Shown here piece after piece: positions 1 through 8,191 of a DNA stretch of 64,000 bases; the first letter of the stretch is position 1, and each line of letters begins with the position of its first letter. This stretch comes from Bordetella sp. BOR01 (GTDB taxonomy: Bacteria; Pseudomonadota; Gammaproteobacteria; Burkholderiales; Burkholderiaceae_B). The notes under the pieces were generated by a model. The model had not been told where the DNA came from. It ran no database searches and was given only the letters and a program-made list of their open reading frames with translations. The DNA lies in assembly GCF_019218885.1 (NCBI RefSeq), contig NZ_JAHUWT010000006.1, positions 1 to 64,000 on the forward strand, given 5' to 3'. The position numbers and the translations under genes are program-made.

Positions 1-41
1 CAAGCGCCCACACTTATCGGTTGTTTCGTTGTTAAAGAGCG
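1..41 (-). promoter_or_regulatory. rRNA operon leader with boxA antitermination signal
   Basis: Read on the minus strand, 41-29 gives CGCTCTTTAACAA, a match to the boxA core bound by the NusB-NusE antitermination complex. About 10 bases later comes GTGTGGGCGCTTG, which resembles the boxC-like segment of proteobacterial rRNA leaders. A strong minus-strand promoter lies just upstream (84-112). I infer that a 16S rRNA gene begins beyond the left edge. The alternative, a 16S-23S spacer, is less likely because a promoter directly precedes the boxA. Confidence 0.72.
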
Positions 42-83
42 GTACTGCCTACTGCGGTGCTGTTCTTGCAGCACAGAAACGAG

Positions 84-112
84 ATTATGAGGCCTTTCCT
101 GCAACCTGTCAA
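84..112 (-). promoter_or_regulatory. rRNA operon promoter (sigma70)
   Basis: On the minus strand a perfect -35 TTGACA (112-107) is followed after exactly 17 bp by -10 CATAAT (89-84). The start would fall near 77, upstream of the boxA leader. The bases after the -10, CTCGTTTCTGT, nearly match those after the tRNA-Asn promoter at 50987. A second candidate upstream is an extended -10, TGTATAGT, whose TATAGT is at 200-195; it is again followed by CTCG but has no clear -35. Confidence 0.72.
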
Positions 113-272
113 ATCAACCGCGCCTGATTTGCTGCCTGCCTGCCGCCTTCCCGCCGCCCCGGCAGCACCGCCGCCCGAACCGCGAAAGAGCGAGACTATA
201 CACGAATTCCTGGGCCGCTGCGCGCACTGCAAATAGCAGGCCTGCCATGCGTGCAGCGCTACGCGCAGGCGC

Positions 273-300
273 TTGCCAGGCGTGCGTCACCGTTTACTAT
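273..300 (+). promoter_or_regulatory. rng promoter
   Basis: A -35 TTGCCA (273-278) and a -10 TACTAT (295-300) are separated by 16 bp. Transcription would start near 307, about 20 bases before the chosen rng start. This argues against the longer reading frame opening at 273, which would lie inside the promoter. Confidence 0.5.
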
Positions 301-326
301 GCGAGCTGGACCACGACGCGCCAACC

Positions 327-1796
327 ATGCCCATGAGCGAAGACATCCTGATCAATATCACCCCTTTTGAAACGCGGGTCGCGCTGGTCGAACAAGGCGC
401 GGTTCAGGAGCTTCATGTCGAACGCAGCATTCAGCGCGGCCACGTCGGAAACATCTACCTGGGACGCGTGGTACGGGTACTGCCCGGCATGCAGAGCGCC
501 TTCATCGATGTGGGGCTGGAGCGCGCCGCCTTCATCCATATTGCCGACCTGCGCGAGAACCGTAGCGAGCGCAGCCAGGGATTGACGCCTACCGCCATCG
601 AGAAGCTGCTGTTCGAGGGCCAGACGCTGATGGTGCAAGTGATCAAGGATCCGCTGGGCACCAAGGGCGCACGACTATCGACCCAGATCAGTATCGCCGG
701 ACGCATGCTGGTTTACTTGCCGCATGATCCCCATATCGGGATCTCGCAGAAAATCGATTCGGAGTCCGAGCGTATTCAATTGCGCGAACGCCTGCAGGCG
801 CTGATTCCGGAAGAGGAAAAAGGCGGCCTGATCGTACGTACGCAGGCCGAAGGCGCCACCGATGAAGAGCTGAGCGCCGACCTGGAATATCTGCGCAAGC
901 TGTGGAATCGCGTACAGACGGCCGCGCGCAGCCAACCCGCGCCGGCGCTGCTGCACCAGGACCTGACCCTGGCGCAGCGCGTACTGCGCGACATGGTGGG
1001 CCTGAATACCGGCGTGATCCAGGTCGACTCGCGCACGACCACGACGGCCCTGACCGACTGGGCGCGGGTCTATACGCCCTCGGTGGCCGACCGTATCCAG
1101 CACTACAGCGGCGAACGGCCGCTGTTCGACACAGCCAATGTCGACGAAGAGATCGCGCGCGCCTTGTCGCGGCGGGTGGACCTGAAATCGGGAGGCTACC
1201 TGATCATCGACCAGACCGAGGCGCTGACTACGGTGGACGTCAACACTGGCGGGTTCGTAGGCGGCCGCAACTTCGACGACACGATTTTCAAGACCAACCT
1301 GGAAGCGGCGCAGGCGATTGCGCGGCAGCTCAGGCTGCGCAACCTGGGCGGCATCGTGATCCTGGATTTCATCGACATGGAAGACACGGAGCATCGCGAT
1401 ACCGTGCTGGCCGAGCTGAAGAAAGCCCTGTCGCGCGACCGCACCCGCATGACGGTCAACGGCTTCACGCAGTTGGGCCTGGTGGAAATGACGCGCAAGC
1501 GTACCCGCGATTCGCTGGCGCATCAGTTGTGCGAGCCCTGCCCCATGTGCGAGGCGCGTGGCACGGTGCGCACGGCACGCACCGTGTGCTATGAGATTTT
1601 GCGCGAGATCCTGCGCGAGGCACGCCAGTTCAATCCGCGCGAATTTCGCATTCTGGCCTCGCAGAACGTGGTTGACCTGTTCCTGGAAGAAGAAAGCCAG
1701 CATTTGGCCATGCTGGGCGATTTCGTCGGCAAGACGGTATCGCTGGAAGTAGAAACCGCTTATTCGCAGGAACAGTACGACATCATCCTGACCTGA
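327..1796 (+). CDS. rng: ribonuclease G
   Basis: RNase E/G family endoribonuclease that matures the 5' end of 16S rRNA and takes part in mRNA decay in the cytoplasm. At 489 aa it has the normal RNase G length and lacks the long C-terminal scaffold of RNase E. An S1-like RNA-binding domain covers about residues 35-125. Catalytic metal-binding aspartates sit in DVNTG (304-308) and ILDFIDM (345-351), equivalent to D303 and D346 of E. coli RNase E. The zinc-link cysteines are in CPMC (405-408). The start is ATG 327 or ATG 333 (protein beginning MSEDILIN, as usual in the family); 327 is used because it lies a little closer to the GGAC at 308. The gene is divergent from an rRNA promoter at the window edge, which fits its role in rRNA processing. 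Confidence 0.95.
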   Translation: MPMSEDILINITPFETRVALVEQGAVQELHVERSIQRGHVGNIYLGRVVRVLPGMQSAFIDVGLERAAFIHIADLRENRSERSQGLTPTAIEKLLFEGQTLMVQVIKDPLGTKGARLSTQISIAGRMLVYLPHDPHIGISQKIDSESERIQLRERLQALIPEEEKGGLIVRTQAEGATDEELSADLEYLRKLWNRVQTAARSQPAPALLHQDLTLAQRVLRDMVGLNTGVIQVDSRTTTTALTDWARVYTPSVADRIQHYSGERPLFDTANVDEEIARALSRRVDLKSGGYLIIDQTEALTTVDVNTGGFVGGRNFDDTIFKTNLEAAQAIARQLRLRNLGGIVILDFIDMEDTEHRDTVLAELKKALSRDRTRMTVNGFTQLGLVEMTRKRTRDSLAHQLCEPCPMCEARGTVRTARTVCYEILREILREARQFNPREFRILASQNVVDLFLEEESQHLAMLGDFVGKTVSLEVETAYSQEQYDIILT

Positions 1797-1799
1797 TCG

Positions 1800-1831
1800 C
1801 CAGGGGCCGGCCTGCCGCCGCCGGCCCCTGG
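1800..1831. terminator. hairpin between convergent rng and TerC gene
   Basis: Perfect 12-bp inverted repeat (arms CCAGGGGCCGGC and GCCGGCCCCTGG) around an 8-base loop. It sits between two convergent stop codons. There is no T-tract, so it may work with Rho or as a 3'-end stabiliser. Confidence 0.5.
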
Positions 1832-1853
1832 CCCGCGAAGCAGAGTCAAAGAA

Positions 1854-2582
1854 TCACAGATCGGTGTCGTCCAGCTTCCCGCGGCCCGACTGCTGGTATG
1901 CCGCCAGCCGCTTGCCGACGGCAACAACCACGAACGCGCCCGCCAGCCCCGCGGCAAGCTTGGCCACGGTATGGGGTTCGCCCAGGCGCTCGACGAAAAA
2001 GGCGTCCGTGATCAGCATGTTTCCGGCGATCCATCCCAGCAGGCCTGCGCCGAATGCGATCAGCAGCGGGAACCGGTCCATCAGCTTGAGCACCAGCGTG
2101 CTGCCCCACACGATGATGGGCACGCTGACCAGCAAGCCGAATACGACGTAGAAGACCTGGTGCCCGGCGGGGGTGTTGCCGGCCGCGCCCGCAATGGCGA
2201 TGACATTGTCCAGGCTCATGGCGAAATCCGCCACGACGATGGTCTTGACTGCGCCCAGCACCGAGGCGCTGCTTTTGATGTTGCCGCGCGGGTCGTGGCC
2301 ATGCTGTGGAACGAACAGCTTGATGCCGATCCACAGCAGCAGCAGGCAGCCGCCGATTTTCAGGAACGGCACATCGAGCACCGTCAGCGCAAAACTGATC
2401 AGCGCGACGCGCATCACGACTGCGCCTACCGTCCCCCAGAGTATCCCCTGCATGCGCCGGTTCGGCGGCAAGCCGCGGCAGGCCAGGGCGATGACAACCG
2501 CGTTATCGCCACCCAGCAGGATGTCGATCAGGATGATTTGAATCACGGCGCCCAGGTCGAGCGCATCGAAGAATGCAAGCAT
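1854..2582 (-). CDS. TerC family integral membrane protein
   Basis: A 242-aa multi-pass inner-membrane protein of the TerC/YjbE family, whose members are linked to manganese export and to loading of secreted metalloproteins. The two signature acidic segments are visible: D20 with GGDNA (24-28) in the first helix, and SLDN in FAMSLDNVIAIA in the middle of the protein. About seven hydrophobic segments are seen. The ATG at 2582 is chosen because AGGA lies 9 bases upstream and the protein starts MLAFF as usual; an open frame extends further upstream. It is convergent with rng. The actual substrate cannot be read from sequence; tellurite resistance in particular should not be assumed. Confidence 0.85.
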   Translation of the reverse strand: MLAFFDALDLGAVIQIILIDILLGGDNAVVIALACRGLPPNRRMQGILWGTVGAVVMRVALISFALTVLDVPFLKIGGCLLLLWIGIKLFVPQHGHDPRGNIKSSASVLGAVKTIVVADFAMSLDNVIAIAGAAGNTPAGHQVFYVVFGLLVSVPIIVWGSTLVLKLMDRFPLLIAFGAGLLGWIAGNMLITDAFFVERLGEPHTVAKLAAGLAGAFVVVAVGKRLAAYQQSGRGKLDDTDL

Positions 2583-2758
2583 TCGCGTGTCCTGAACACG
2601 GGGGCTTTGCGCGGCCAGGCTGCGGATGCCTAGCAATGCCCTCGAGAGCCGACTGAGATATGTCGATTCTAGTTCAGCTTTTCGTCAGGTAGGCCGCCAT
2701 GACCCACGGCCCTGCCTCGGCCCCGGCAAGGGCGGGCAGGCATGGGGCGGATGGGCGG

Positions 2759-4534
2759 TCAGTCTTCGCGGAACTGCATGTTGTACAGCGATGCGTACAG
2801 GCCTTGCGCCGCCAGCAGTTCGGTGTGCGGCCCCTGTTCGACGATCTGGCCCGCGTCGAGCACGATGATGCGGTCGGCATTCTGGACCGTGGACAGGCGA
2901 TGCGCAATGACCAGGGTGGTGCGGCCGCGCATCAGTTGCTCGAGCGAGGCTTGCACTTGACGCTCGGACTCGTTGTCGAGCGCCGAGGTGGCTTCGTCCA
3001 GGATGAGGATGGGGGCATTCTTGATGAGTGCGCGGGCGATGGCCAGACGCTGCCGCTGGCCGCCCGACAAGCGTGCTGCGTTTTCGCCCACGTGGGTGTG
3101 CATGCCCTTGGGCAGCGCGTTGACGAAATCAAGCAGGTTGGCGGCAGCCAGAGCTTCGCGCACCTGGTCGTCGCTGGCCTGGCCCAGCGCGCCATAGCCG
3201 ACGTTGGCGGCGATGGTGTCATCGAACAGTACGACGTCCTGGCTGACCAGCGACAGGTGCGAACGCAGGCTGCGCAATTTGAGTTCGTTGATGGGTACGT
3301 CGTCGACCAGGATGGTGCCGGAATCGGGTAGCACAAAGCGCGGCAGCATATTGACCAGGGTGGTCTTGCCGCTGCCGGAGCGGCCCACCAGAGCCACCGT
3401 CTGGCCGGGCTCCACGTGCAGTGAAATATTGCTGACGGTATCGTGCTCGGCGTCGTGGAAGCGGTGCGTGACCTGGCGGAATTCGATCTTGCCCCGCACG
3501 GGCTCGGGCAGCGTACGGGTGCCCGTATCGACCTCGGGTTCCTGGTCGACCAGCGTGAACACGCTTTCGGCGGCCACCAGCATTCTCTGCATTTTGCCCG
3601 CCAGGTTGGTCAGGCGCTTGATGGGGTCGAAGATCTGCGCCAGAGCGGCCATGAACGATGCGAAGCTGCCCACCGTGAGCGTCCCGCTATTGGCCTGGCT
3701 CAGGGCGACAGCGATGATCGCGCCCACCGAGATCGAGATGCAGACCTGCGTGAGCGGGGTCATGGCGGCGTCGGCCGTGGCGGTGCGCATGGCGAAACGC
3801 CGCAGGCGCGCATTGACGAAGGCGAAACGGCCGCGTTCGGCTTCGTAGCCGTCGAACAGCTTGATGACGCGCTGGCCATTGATGCCTTCGCTGGCCACGC
3901 GGGTCAGCTCGGCATTCATGTTGACGGTGTCGCGGTTGATGCGGCGCAGCCGCCGGATGAATACCCGGGCGATCAGGATGGACACCGGCAGCATGATCAG
4001 GATGATGAGCGTCAGCATCCAGGACATGTAGAACAGCACGCAGATCAGCGCGATGACCACCAGGGTTTCGCGCACCAGCACGGTAATGACGTCGGTCGCG
4101 TAACCGGTGACGTTGCCGGCGTCGATGGTGAAGCGGTTGAGCAGGCGCCCGGTGTCGCCGCGCTTGAAGTCGGAATCGGGCAGGCCCAGCAGGCGATCGA
4201 ACATGTCGCGGCGGATGCCGAGCAGCACATTGTTGGCCACCCACGCCAGCAGATAGTCGCTGAAGAAGTTGCACACGCCGCGCAGGAAGATCAGGCCGAC
4301 CACCGCCAGGGGCAGCGCCCACACGAAGTAGGGTTTGGCCCCCGTGAAGCCGTCGTCGAGCAGGGGCTTCATGATGATGGCCAGGGTGGGCTGGGTGGCG
4401 GCCGCGCCGGCCATCAGCAGGATGGCCAGCAGCAGGCCCTTCCAGTAAGAACCCACGCGGCTGTAGACGCGCTTCCAGAGATCGGCCTTGACCGGATGGG
4501 ACCCGGCGGGTGCATTGCGTGCGGCAGAATTCAA
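2759..4534 (-). CDS. msbA: lipid A export ATP-binding/permease protein MsbA
   Basis: Half-size ABC exporter that flips lipid A-core from the inner to the outer leaflet of the cytoplasmic membrane. The product is about 591 aa: a six-helix transmembrane domain (about 25-320) followed by the nucleotide-binding domain. Visible motifs are Walker A GRSGSGKTT (about 380), signature LSGGQRQR (about 488), Walker B ILILDEATSALD (about 508) and the H-loop AHRLST. The start is uncertain. No ATG lies near the conserved N-terminus (VKADLWKRVYSRVGSYWKG), so I chose the TTG at 4534. The ATG at 4606 would add 24 residues and would overlap the start of the divergent gene. The neighbour is an LPS heptosyltransferase-like gene, consistent with LPS assembly. 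Confidence 0.93.
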   Translation of the reverse strand: MNSAARNAPAGSHPVKADLWKRVYSRVGSYWKGLLLAILLMAGAAATQPTLAIIMKPLLDDGFTGAKPYFVWALPLAVVGLIFLRGVCNFFSDYLLAWVANNVLLGIRRDMFDRLLGLPDSDFKRGDTGRLLNRFTIDAGNVTGYATDVITVLVRETLVVIALICVLFYMSWMLTLIILIMLPVSILIARVFIRRLRRINRDTVNMNAELTRVASEGINGQRVIKLFDGYEAERGRFAFVNARLRRFAMRTATADAAMTPLTQVCISISVGAIIAVALSQANSGTLTVGSFASFMAALAQIFDPIKRLTNLAGKMQRMLVAAESVFTLVDQEPEVDTGTRTLPEPVRGKIEFRQVTHRFHDAEHDTVSNISLHVEPGQTVALVGRSGSGKTTLVNMLPRFVLPDSGTILVDDVPINELKLRSLRSHLSLVSQDVVLFDDTIAANVGYGALGQASDDQVREALAAANLLDFVNALPKGMHTHVGENAARLSGGQRQRLAIARALIKNAPILILDEATSALDNESERQVQASLEQLMRGRTTLVIAHRLSTVQNADRIIVLDAGQIVEQGPHTELLAAQGLYASLYNMQFRED

Positions 4535-4551
4535 GGGGCGACTCGCTTTAA

Positions 4552-4573
4552 TACAATTGTGCTCGGAATTGTA
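4552..4573. promoter_or_regulatory. dyad in msbA / GT9 divergent promoter region
   Basis: TACAATT (4552-4558) and AATTGTA (4567-4573) form a perfect 7-bp inverted repeat with an 8-base centre. Each arm reads as a -10 box (TACAAT) on its own strand, so this may be a symmetrical divergent promoter. The -35 boxes are weak (for example TTCAAG at 4530 on the plus strand), so the call is tentative. Confidence 0.35.
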
Positions 4574-4604
4574 CCGTTCACTGTCCAAGAGCCCGTTACT
4601 GCCC

Positions 4605-5576
4605 ATGCCCCAAATTTCGTGCCTGTATGTCAGATTACCCAACTGGGTGGGCGATGTCTGCATGAGCCTGCCCAGCCTGGCCTTGCTGGGAGACACTGGC
4701 TTGCCGCTGGTGGTGTGCGCCCGCCCCTGGGCGCGCGACCTGCTCGATGGCGTGGCCAAGCACGGGTTCATTCCCATGCGCGGCCGACTGTGGGACGACG
4801 CCCGCGCCGTGCGCGAGCACCGCCGTGCGCCGGGGGTCGCCGCGGGACACCCGCATGGCCTGACCCTGCCCGACTCGCTGTCGAGCGCTGCGGTGTTCCG
4901 CCTGGCGGGCGTGCCCAGCGCCGGGTACCGGGACGATGGCCGCAGCCTGCTGCTACGCTGGCCGATTGCCAAGCCTGACCCCAGCCTGCATGCCGTGCAG
5001 TCCTGGTATTACCTGACCCGCACCGCCCTGGGGCGCTGGGGCCTGCCGTGCGGGCCCGATCAACCGGGCCCCTTGCTGAACCTGCCGATGACGCCGGCGC
5101 ACCGCGAAGCGGCCGAGGCCCTGCTGCGCGACGCGGGGCTGGCGGGCCAGCGCTTCGTGCTGATCGCCCCCACGGCCACCGGCCTGCACAAGGGCAGGAT
5201 CAAGGTCTGGCCCGGGTTCGATGCCCTGACCCGGGCCCTGCAGGCACGAGGCCATATCGTGGTAATGTGCCCTCCTCCGGCCGAAGCCGACGAAGCCGCG
5301 CGCAACGCCCCCACTGCCCGCTTGCTGCCCGCCGTGCCGCTGGGCGCGTTCGCCGCGTTGACGGCGCGCGCCGCACTGGTGGTGTGCAATGATTCGGGGG
5401 TGTCGCACGTGGCCGCCGCCGCTGGCGCGCGACAATTGACGCTGTTCGGCGTCACGAACCCCGGCCGCACGGGGCCCTGGTCGCCCCGCGCGGTATGCGT
5501 AGGCTCGGGCCGGAACTGGCCGGACGCCGAAGAGGTCGAACGCGAAGCGTACGCCCTGCTGGAAACGGCACCGTGA
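4605..5576 (+). CDS. glycosyltransferase family 9, ADP-heptose LPS heptosyltransferase-like
   Basis: A 323-aa cytoplasmic GT-B enzyme of family 9 (WaaC/WaaF/WaaQ type), which adds heptose from ADP-heptose to the LPS inner core. The N-terminal motif RLPNWVGDVCMS (about 9-20) matches the WaaF-type signature. The C-terminal NDSGVSHVAAA (262-272) matches the conserved nucleotide-sugar-binding loop. The ATG at 4605 is chosen because the protein begins just before the conserved motif; an open frame extends upstream across the intergenic dyad. It is divergent from msbA and followed 13 bp later by a YdcF-like gene. The precise acceptor sugar cannot be told, so no symbol is given. Confidence 0.85.
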   Translation: MPQISCLYVRLPNWVGDVCMSLPSLALLGDTGLPLVVCARPWARDLLDGVAKHGFIPMRGRLWDDARAVREHRRAPGVAAGHPHGLTLPDSLSSAAVFRLAGVPSAGYRDDGRSLLLRWPIAKPDPSLHAVQSWYYLTRTALGRWGLPCGPDQPGPLLNLPMTPAHREAAEALLRDAGLAGQRFVLIAPTATGLHKGRIKVWPGFDALTRALQARGHIVVMCPPPAEADEAARNAPTARLLPAVPLGAFAALTARAALVVCNDSGVSHVAAAAGARQLTLFGVTNPGRTGPWSPRAVCVGSGRNWPDAEEVEREAYALLETAP

Positions 5577-5589
5577 CCGCATTGTTTAC

Positions 5590-6354
5590 ATGACCATGAC
5601 GAACTACTTGGCCAACTTGATCATTCCCCTGAATCTTTGCGTGACCCTGGTCGTACTGGGACTGGTGCTGGGCTTGTTTCGCCTGCGCCGCACCGGCGCG
5701 GCCCTGGCCGCTTTCGGGCTGGCCTGGATGCTGGCCTGGTCGCTGCCGGCCACGTCCGTATGGCTGGGCGGTTCGCTGGAGGCGCGCTACCCGCACCAGC
5801 CGGCGGCCCAACTGCCCACGGCGGATGCGATCGTGGTGCTGGGCGGCAACACTGCCAACGGCCGCGCCAACTGGTTCCTGCCCTATGACAAGGAAACCGC
5901 CATTGTGCGGGTCGATACCGCGGTGAAGCTATACCAGGCGCACCGGGCCCCCCGGGTGGTGTTGTCGGGCGGCGCGCTGGAAGGCGACATCAGCGAAGCG
6001 CGCGGCATGGCCTTCCTGATGAAGCAGCAAGGCGTGCCCGACGAGGCCCTGCTGCTTGAGAATTCCAGCCGCACGACCTACGAAAACGCCATGCTGACCG
6101 AAGAAGAGCTCAAAGAGCATGGCTACGGGAAGATTTTGCTGGTGACCTCGGCACTGCACATGCCGCGTGCCATGGCTGCATTTTCCAAACAAGGGGTGGC
6201 AGCCATTCCTGCGTCGACACCGCCTCAGATCGTGTTGCCACCCGATGGCTCGGTGTCGCCCTGGATACCGCATCGGCGCACGCTGGATGCCAGCCGCTCG
6301 ATCATCAAGGAATACGCCGGCCTGCTGGTGTATTGGCTGCGGGGTTGGGTGTAG
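5590..6354 (+). CDS. YdcF/ElyC family (DUF218) membrane protein
   Basis: A 254-aa protein with two N-terminal membrane helices (about 8-28 and 36-55) and a DUF218 domain in the periplasm. The domain shows DAIVVLGG (about 77-84), VVLSGGALEGD, NSSRTTYENA and LVTSALHMPRA, all family hallmarks. Members such as ElyC and SanA affect envelope and peptidoglycan integrity; the biochemical role is poorly defined. It is co-directional with the GT9 gene (13 bp gap) and the Cys-rich gene downstream (2 bp gap), suggesting one transcript. A second ATG at 5596 is an alternative start. Confidence 0.85.
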   Translation: MTMTNYLANLIIPLNLCVTLVVLGLVLGLFRLRRTGAALAAFGLAWMLAWSLPATSVWLGGSLEARYPHQPAAQLPTADAIVVLGGNTANGRANWFLPYDKETAIVRVDTAVKLYQAHRAPRVVLSGGALEGDISEARGMAFLMKQQGVPDEALLLENSSRTTYENAMLTEEELKEHGYGKILLVTSALHMPRAMAAFSKQGVAAIPASTPPQIVLPPDGSVSPWIPHRRTLDASRSIIKEYAGLLVYWLRGWV

Positions 6355-6356
6355 AC

Positions 6357-6635
6357 ATGGACGGCTACACTGCGCTGGCATGCCGGCCCGGATGCGGGGC
6401 CTGTTGCATCGCGCCGTCGATTACCCGGCCCCTGCCGGGCATGCCGAATGGCAAGCCTGCTGGCGTGCCCTGCGTGCAATTGATGCCCGACATGCGCTGC
6501 GCGATCTTTGGCGACCCCTCGCGGCCGGATTTTTGCGGGGGCCTGCAGCCGCAAAAGGACATGTGCGCGGGCAACCGTGACGAAGCCATCGCCTGGCTGG
6601 CCCGGCTGGAAGCCGAGACGGCGCCGGCATCCTGA
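6357..6635 (+). CDS. YkgJ family cysteine cluster protein
   Basis: A 92-aa protein with eight cysteines (residues 9, 13, 16, 17, 39, 48, 60, 70) arranged as Cx3Cx2CC followed by four spaced cysteines. This is the pattern of the YkgJ/CxxCxxCC family annotated as a putative zinc- or iron-chelating domain. There is no signal peptide, so it is probably cytosolic. The ATG at 6357 lies 2 bp after the preceding stop, so translation is probably coupled. It is shorter than many family members, and no catalytic function is known. Confidence 0.8.
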   Translation: MDGYTALACRPGCGACCIAPSITRPLPGMPNGKPAGVPCVQLMPDMRCAIFGDPSRPDFCGGLQPQKDMCAGNRDEAIAWLARLEAETAPAS

Positions 6636-6659
6636 TGCCCATGCCGCGCACGGCCAAAT

Positions 6660-7160
6660 TCAGGTGGCTGTCAACAGGCCAGGCACGGCCAGCAATCCCG
6701 CCAGCCTGGCCACGGCCACGTGCTCGGGCGTGACTGTCTTGGCAGTCATCAGGAAATTCACCGTACCCAGGCAGACCCCGCGCGCCACCACCGGCACGTT
6801 GATCACCGACTGCAAGCCCAGCGCCGCAATAGCGGCGTGGTCGTCGAACGCCTGGCGTATGGCCTCGGTGCCCTGCCCGATGAACAAGCGCTGCTCGAGC
6901 AAAACCTGGCGGCCCCAGGCAGTACCGGCCTTGTGTTTCATGCCCCCGGGCGGATAGGCATCGGCGTTCGAGCTGTACTGACGCACGACGGTCATGGGGC
7001 CAGGGTCATAGCGATTGATCGTGCACAGGCGCTGCCCCAGCGTCTGCTGCGCGAATGCGTCGATGGCACCGAACAACGCCTGGGGATCGTGGCTGGCGCA
7101 GCCTTGCGCCAGCGGATCGATGTGTGCCGCCAAGGCATCGGCGAATTGGCGTTGCGTCAT
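6660..7160 (-). CDS. GAF domain-containing protein
   Basis: A 166-aa cytosolic protein made almost entirely of one GAF-like domain (about 20-160): an N-terminal helix, then a middle strand region (RLCTINRYDPGPM), and near the end LGLQSVINVPVVARGVCLGTVNF, the typical last strands of GAF domains. GAF domains bind small molecules or serve as dimerisation modules. Its ATG overlaps the TGA of the upstream Bug receptor gene (ATGA, 7157-7160), so it is probably translated together with the receptor. The ligand is unknown. Confidence 0.75.
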   Translation of the reverse strand: MTQRQFADALAAHIDPLAQGCASHDPQALFGAIDAFAQQTLGQRLCTINRYDPGPMTVVRQYSSNADAYPPGGMKHKAGTAWGRQVLLEQRLFIGQGTEAIRQAFDDHAAIAALGLQSVINVPVVARGVCLGTVNFLMTAKTVTPEHVAVARLAGLLAVPGLLTAT

Positions 7161-8128
7161 TGCAGCGTGATCCCCAGGTCGCGTACCAGCTTGCCATACT
7201 TGTCTGCGTCGCGGGCCAGCGTGTCGGCGAACTGGGCCGGGGTGGTCTGCATGACCTCGACCCCCATATCTCCCATTTTCTTGATGACTTCGGGCTTGGC
7301 CAGCACCTGGTTGATCTCTTTGTTCAGGCGCTGGACCAGGGCCGGATCCATGCCGGCCGGGCCGAAGGCGCCATACCAGACAGCCAGCTCGTAACCCGGC
7401 AAGGTCTCGGCTACGGTGGGAACGTCGGGCAACAACGGCGAACGGCGGCTTTCGGTCACGGCCAGCAGCTTGAGCTTGCCCACCTGCACATGCGGCAAGG
7501 TCTGGGTACCGGCGCTGAACAGCAACTGGGTGCGATCGGCCACGGTATCCATGACGGCCGGCGCCCCGCCCCGGTACGGCACGTGCAGCATGCGGATGCC
7601 GGTGGCTTTTTCAAACAGCGCGGCGCTGAGATGGTTGGTAGAGCCGGCCCCCGCCGAGGCGTAGGCTATTTTCTCGGGCCGCGCCTTGGCGTATTCGATG
7701 AATTCGGCCACGTTCTTGACCGGTAGCGAAGGGTTGATGACCATGGTGTTGGTCACCAGCGCCAGCTCGGCAATGGGCGTGAAGTCTTTCACGCCATCGA
7801 AGGGCATGTTGGAGTACATGGCCTGGTTCATTGTGTGCGTGCTCATGGAGCCCACCAACAAGGTGTAGCCATCGGGTTCGGCACGCGCCACCTGGGCCGA
7901 GCCGATATTGCCCGACGCGCCGGACCGATTCTCGACCACGACGGGCTGGCCCAGCGACTGCGTCATGTGCTCGGACAGCAAGCGCGCCAGGATATCGGTA
8001 GACCCGCCCGCGGCCCAGGGAACGATGATGGTGACGGGCTTCTCGGGCCAGCCGGCATGGGCGGCTGCGGGCAGCACGGAGGCGGCCAGCGCCAATGGCG
8101 CCAGGAACTTGCGTACGGAAAATATCAT
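7157..8128 (-). CDS. Bug (TctC-like) extracytoplasmic solute receptor
   Basis: A 323-aa periplasmic binding protein of the Bug family, often annotated as a tripartite tricarboxylate transporter receptor. A signal peptide with a hydrophobic core ends at AHA (cleavage near 25/26) before GWPEKPVTIIVPWAAGG, the conserved mature N-terminus. The aspartate-containing loop for carboxylate binding is in GGSTDILAR, and VENRSGASGNIG follows as usual. No TctA or TctB membrane genes lie nearby, which is common for this expanded family in Alcaligenaceae. It lies between a gamma-glutamyltransferase gene (63 bp upstream) and the overlapping GAF gene on the same strand, so I infer a ligand related to the transferase substrate. 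Confidence 0.9.
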   Translation of the reverse strand: MIFSVRKFLAPLALAASVLPAAAHAGWPEKPVTIIVPWAAGGSTDILARLLSEHMTQSLGQPVVVENRSGASGNIGSAQVARAEPDGYTLLVGSMSTHTMNQAMYSNMPFDGVKDFTPIAELALVTNTMVINPSLPVKNVAEFIEYAKARPEKIAYASAGAGSTNHLSAALFEKATGIRMLHVPYRGGAPAVMDTVADRTQLLFSAGTQTLPHVQVGKLKLLAVTESRRSPLLPDVPTVAETLPGYELAVWYGAFGPAGMDPALVQRLNKEINQVLAKPEVIKKMGDMGVEVMQTTPAQFADTLARDADKYGKLVRDLGITLQ

Positions 8129-8191
8129 GGCTTACCCCTTGTCGTGTCTTGTGCAGACTGTGGTGTGGAAAATGGTGATGCCCGAGGGCGC

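Noticed and set aside
32..232. 66-codon minus-strand frame at the left edge
   Set aside because: It spans the rRNA promoter and boxA leader; no ribosome site and no protein-like features.
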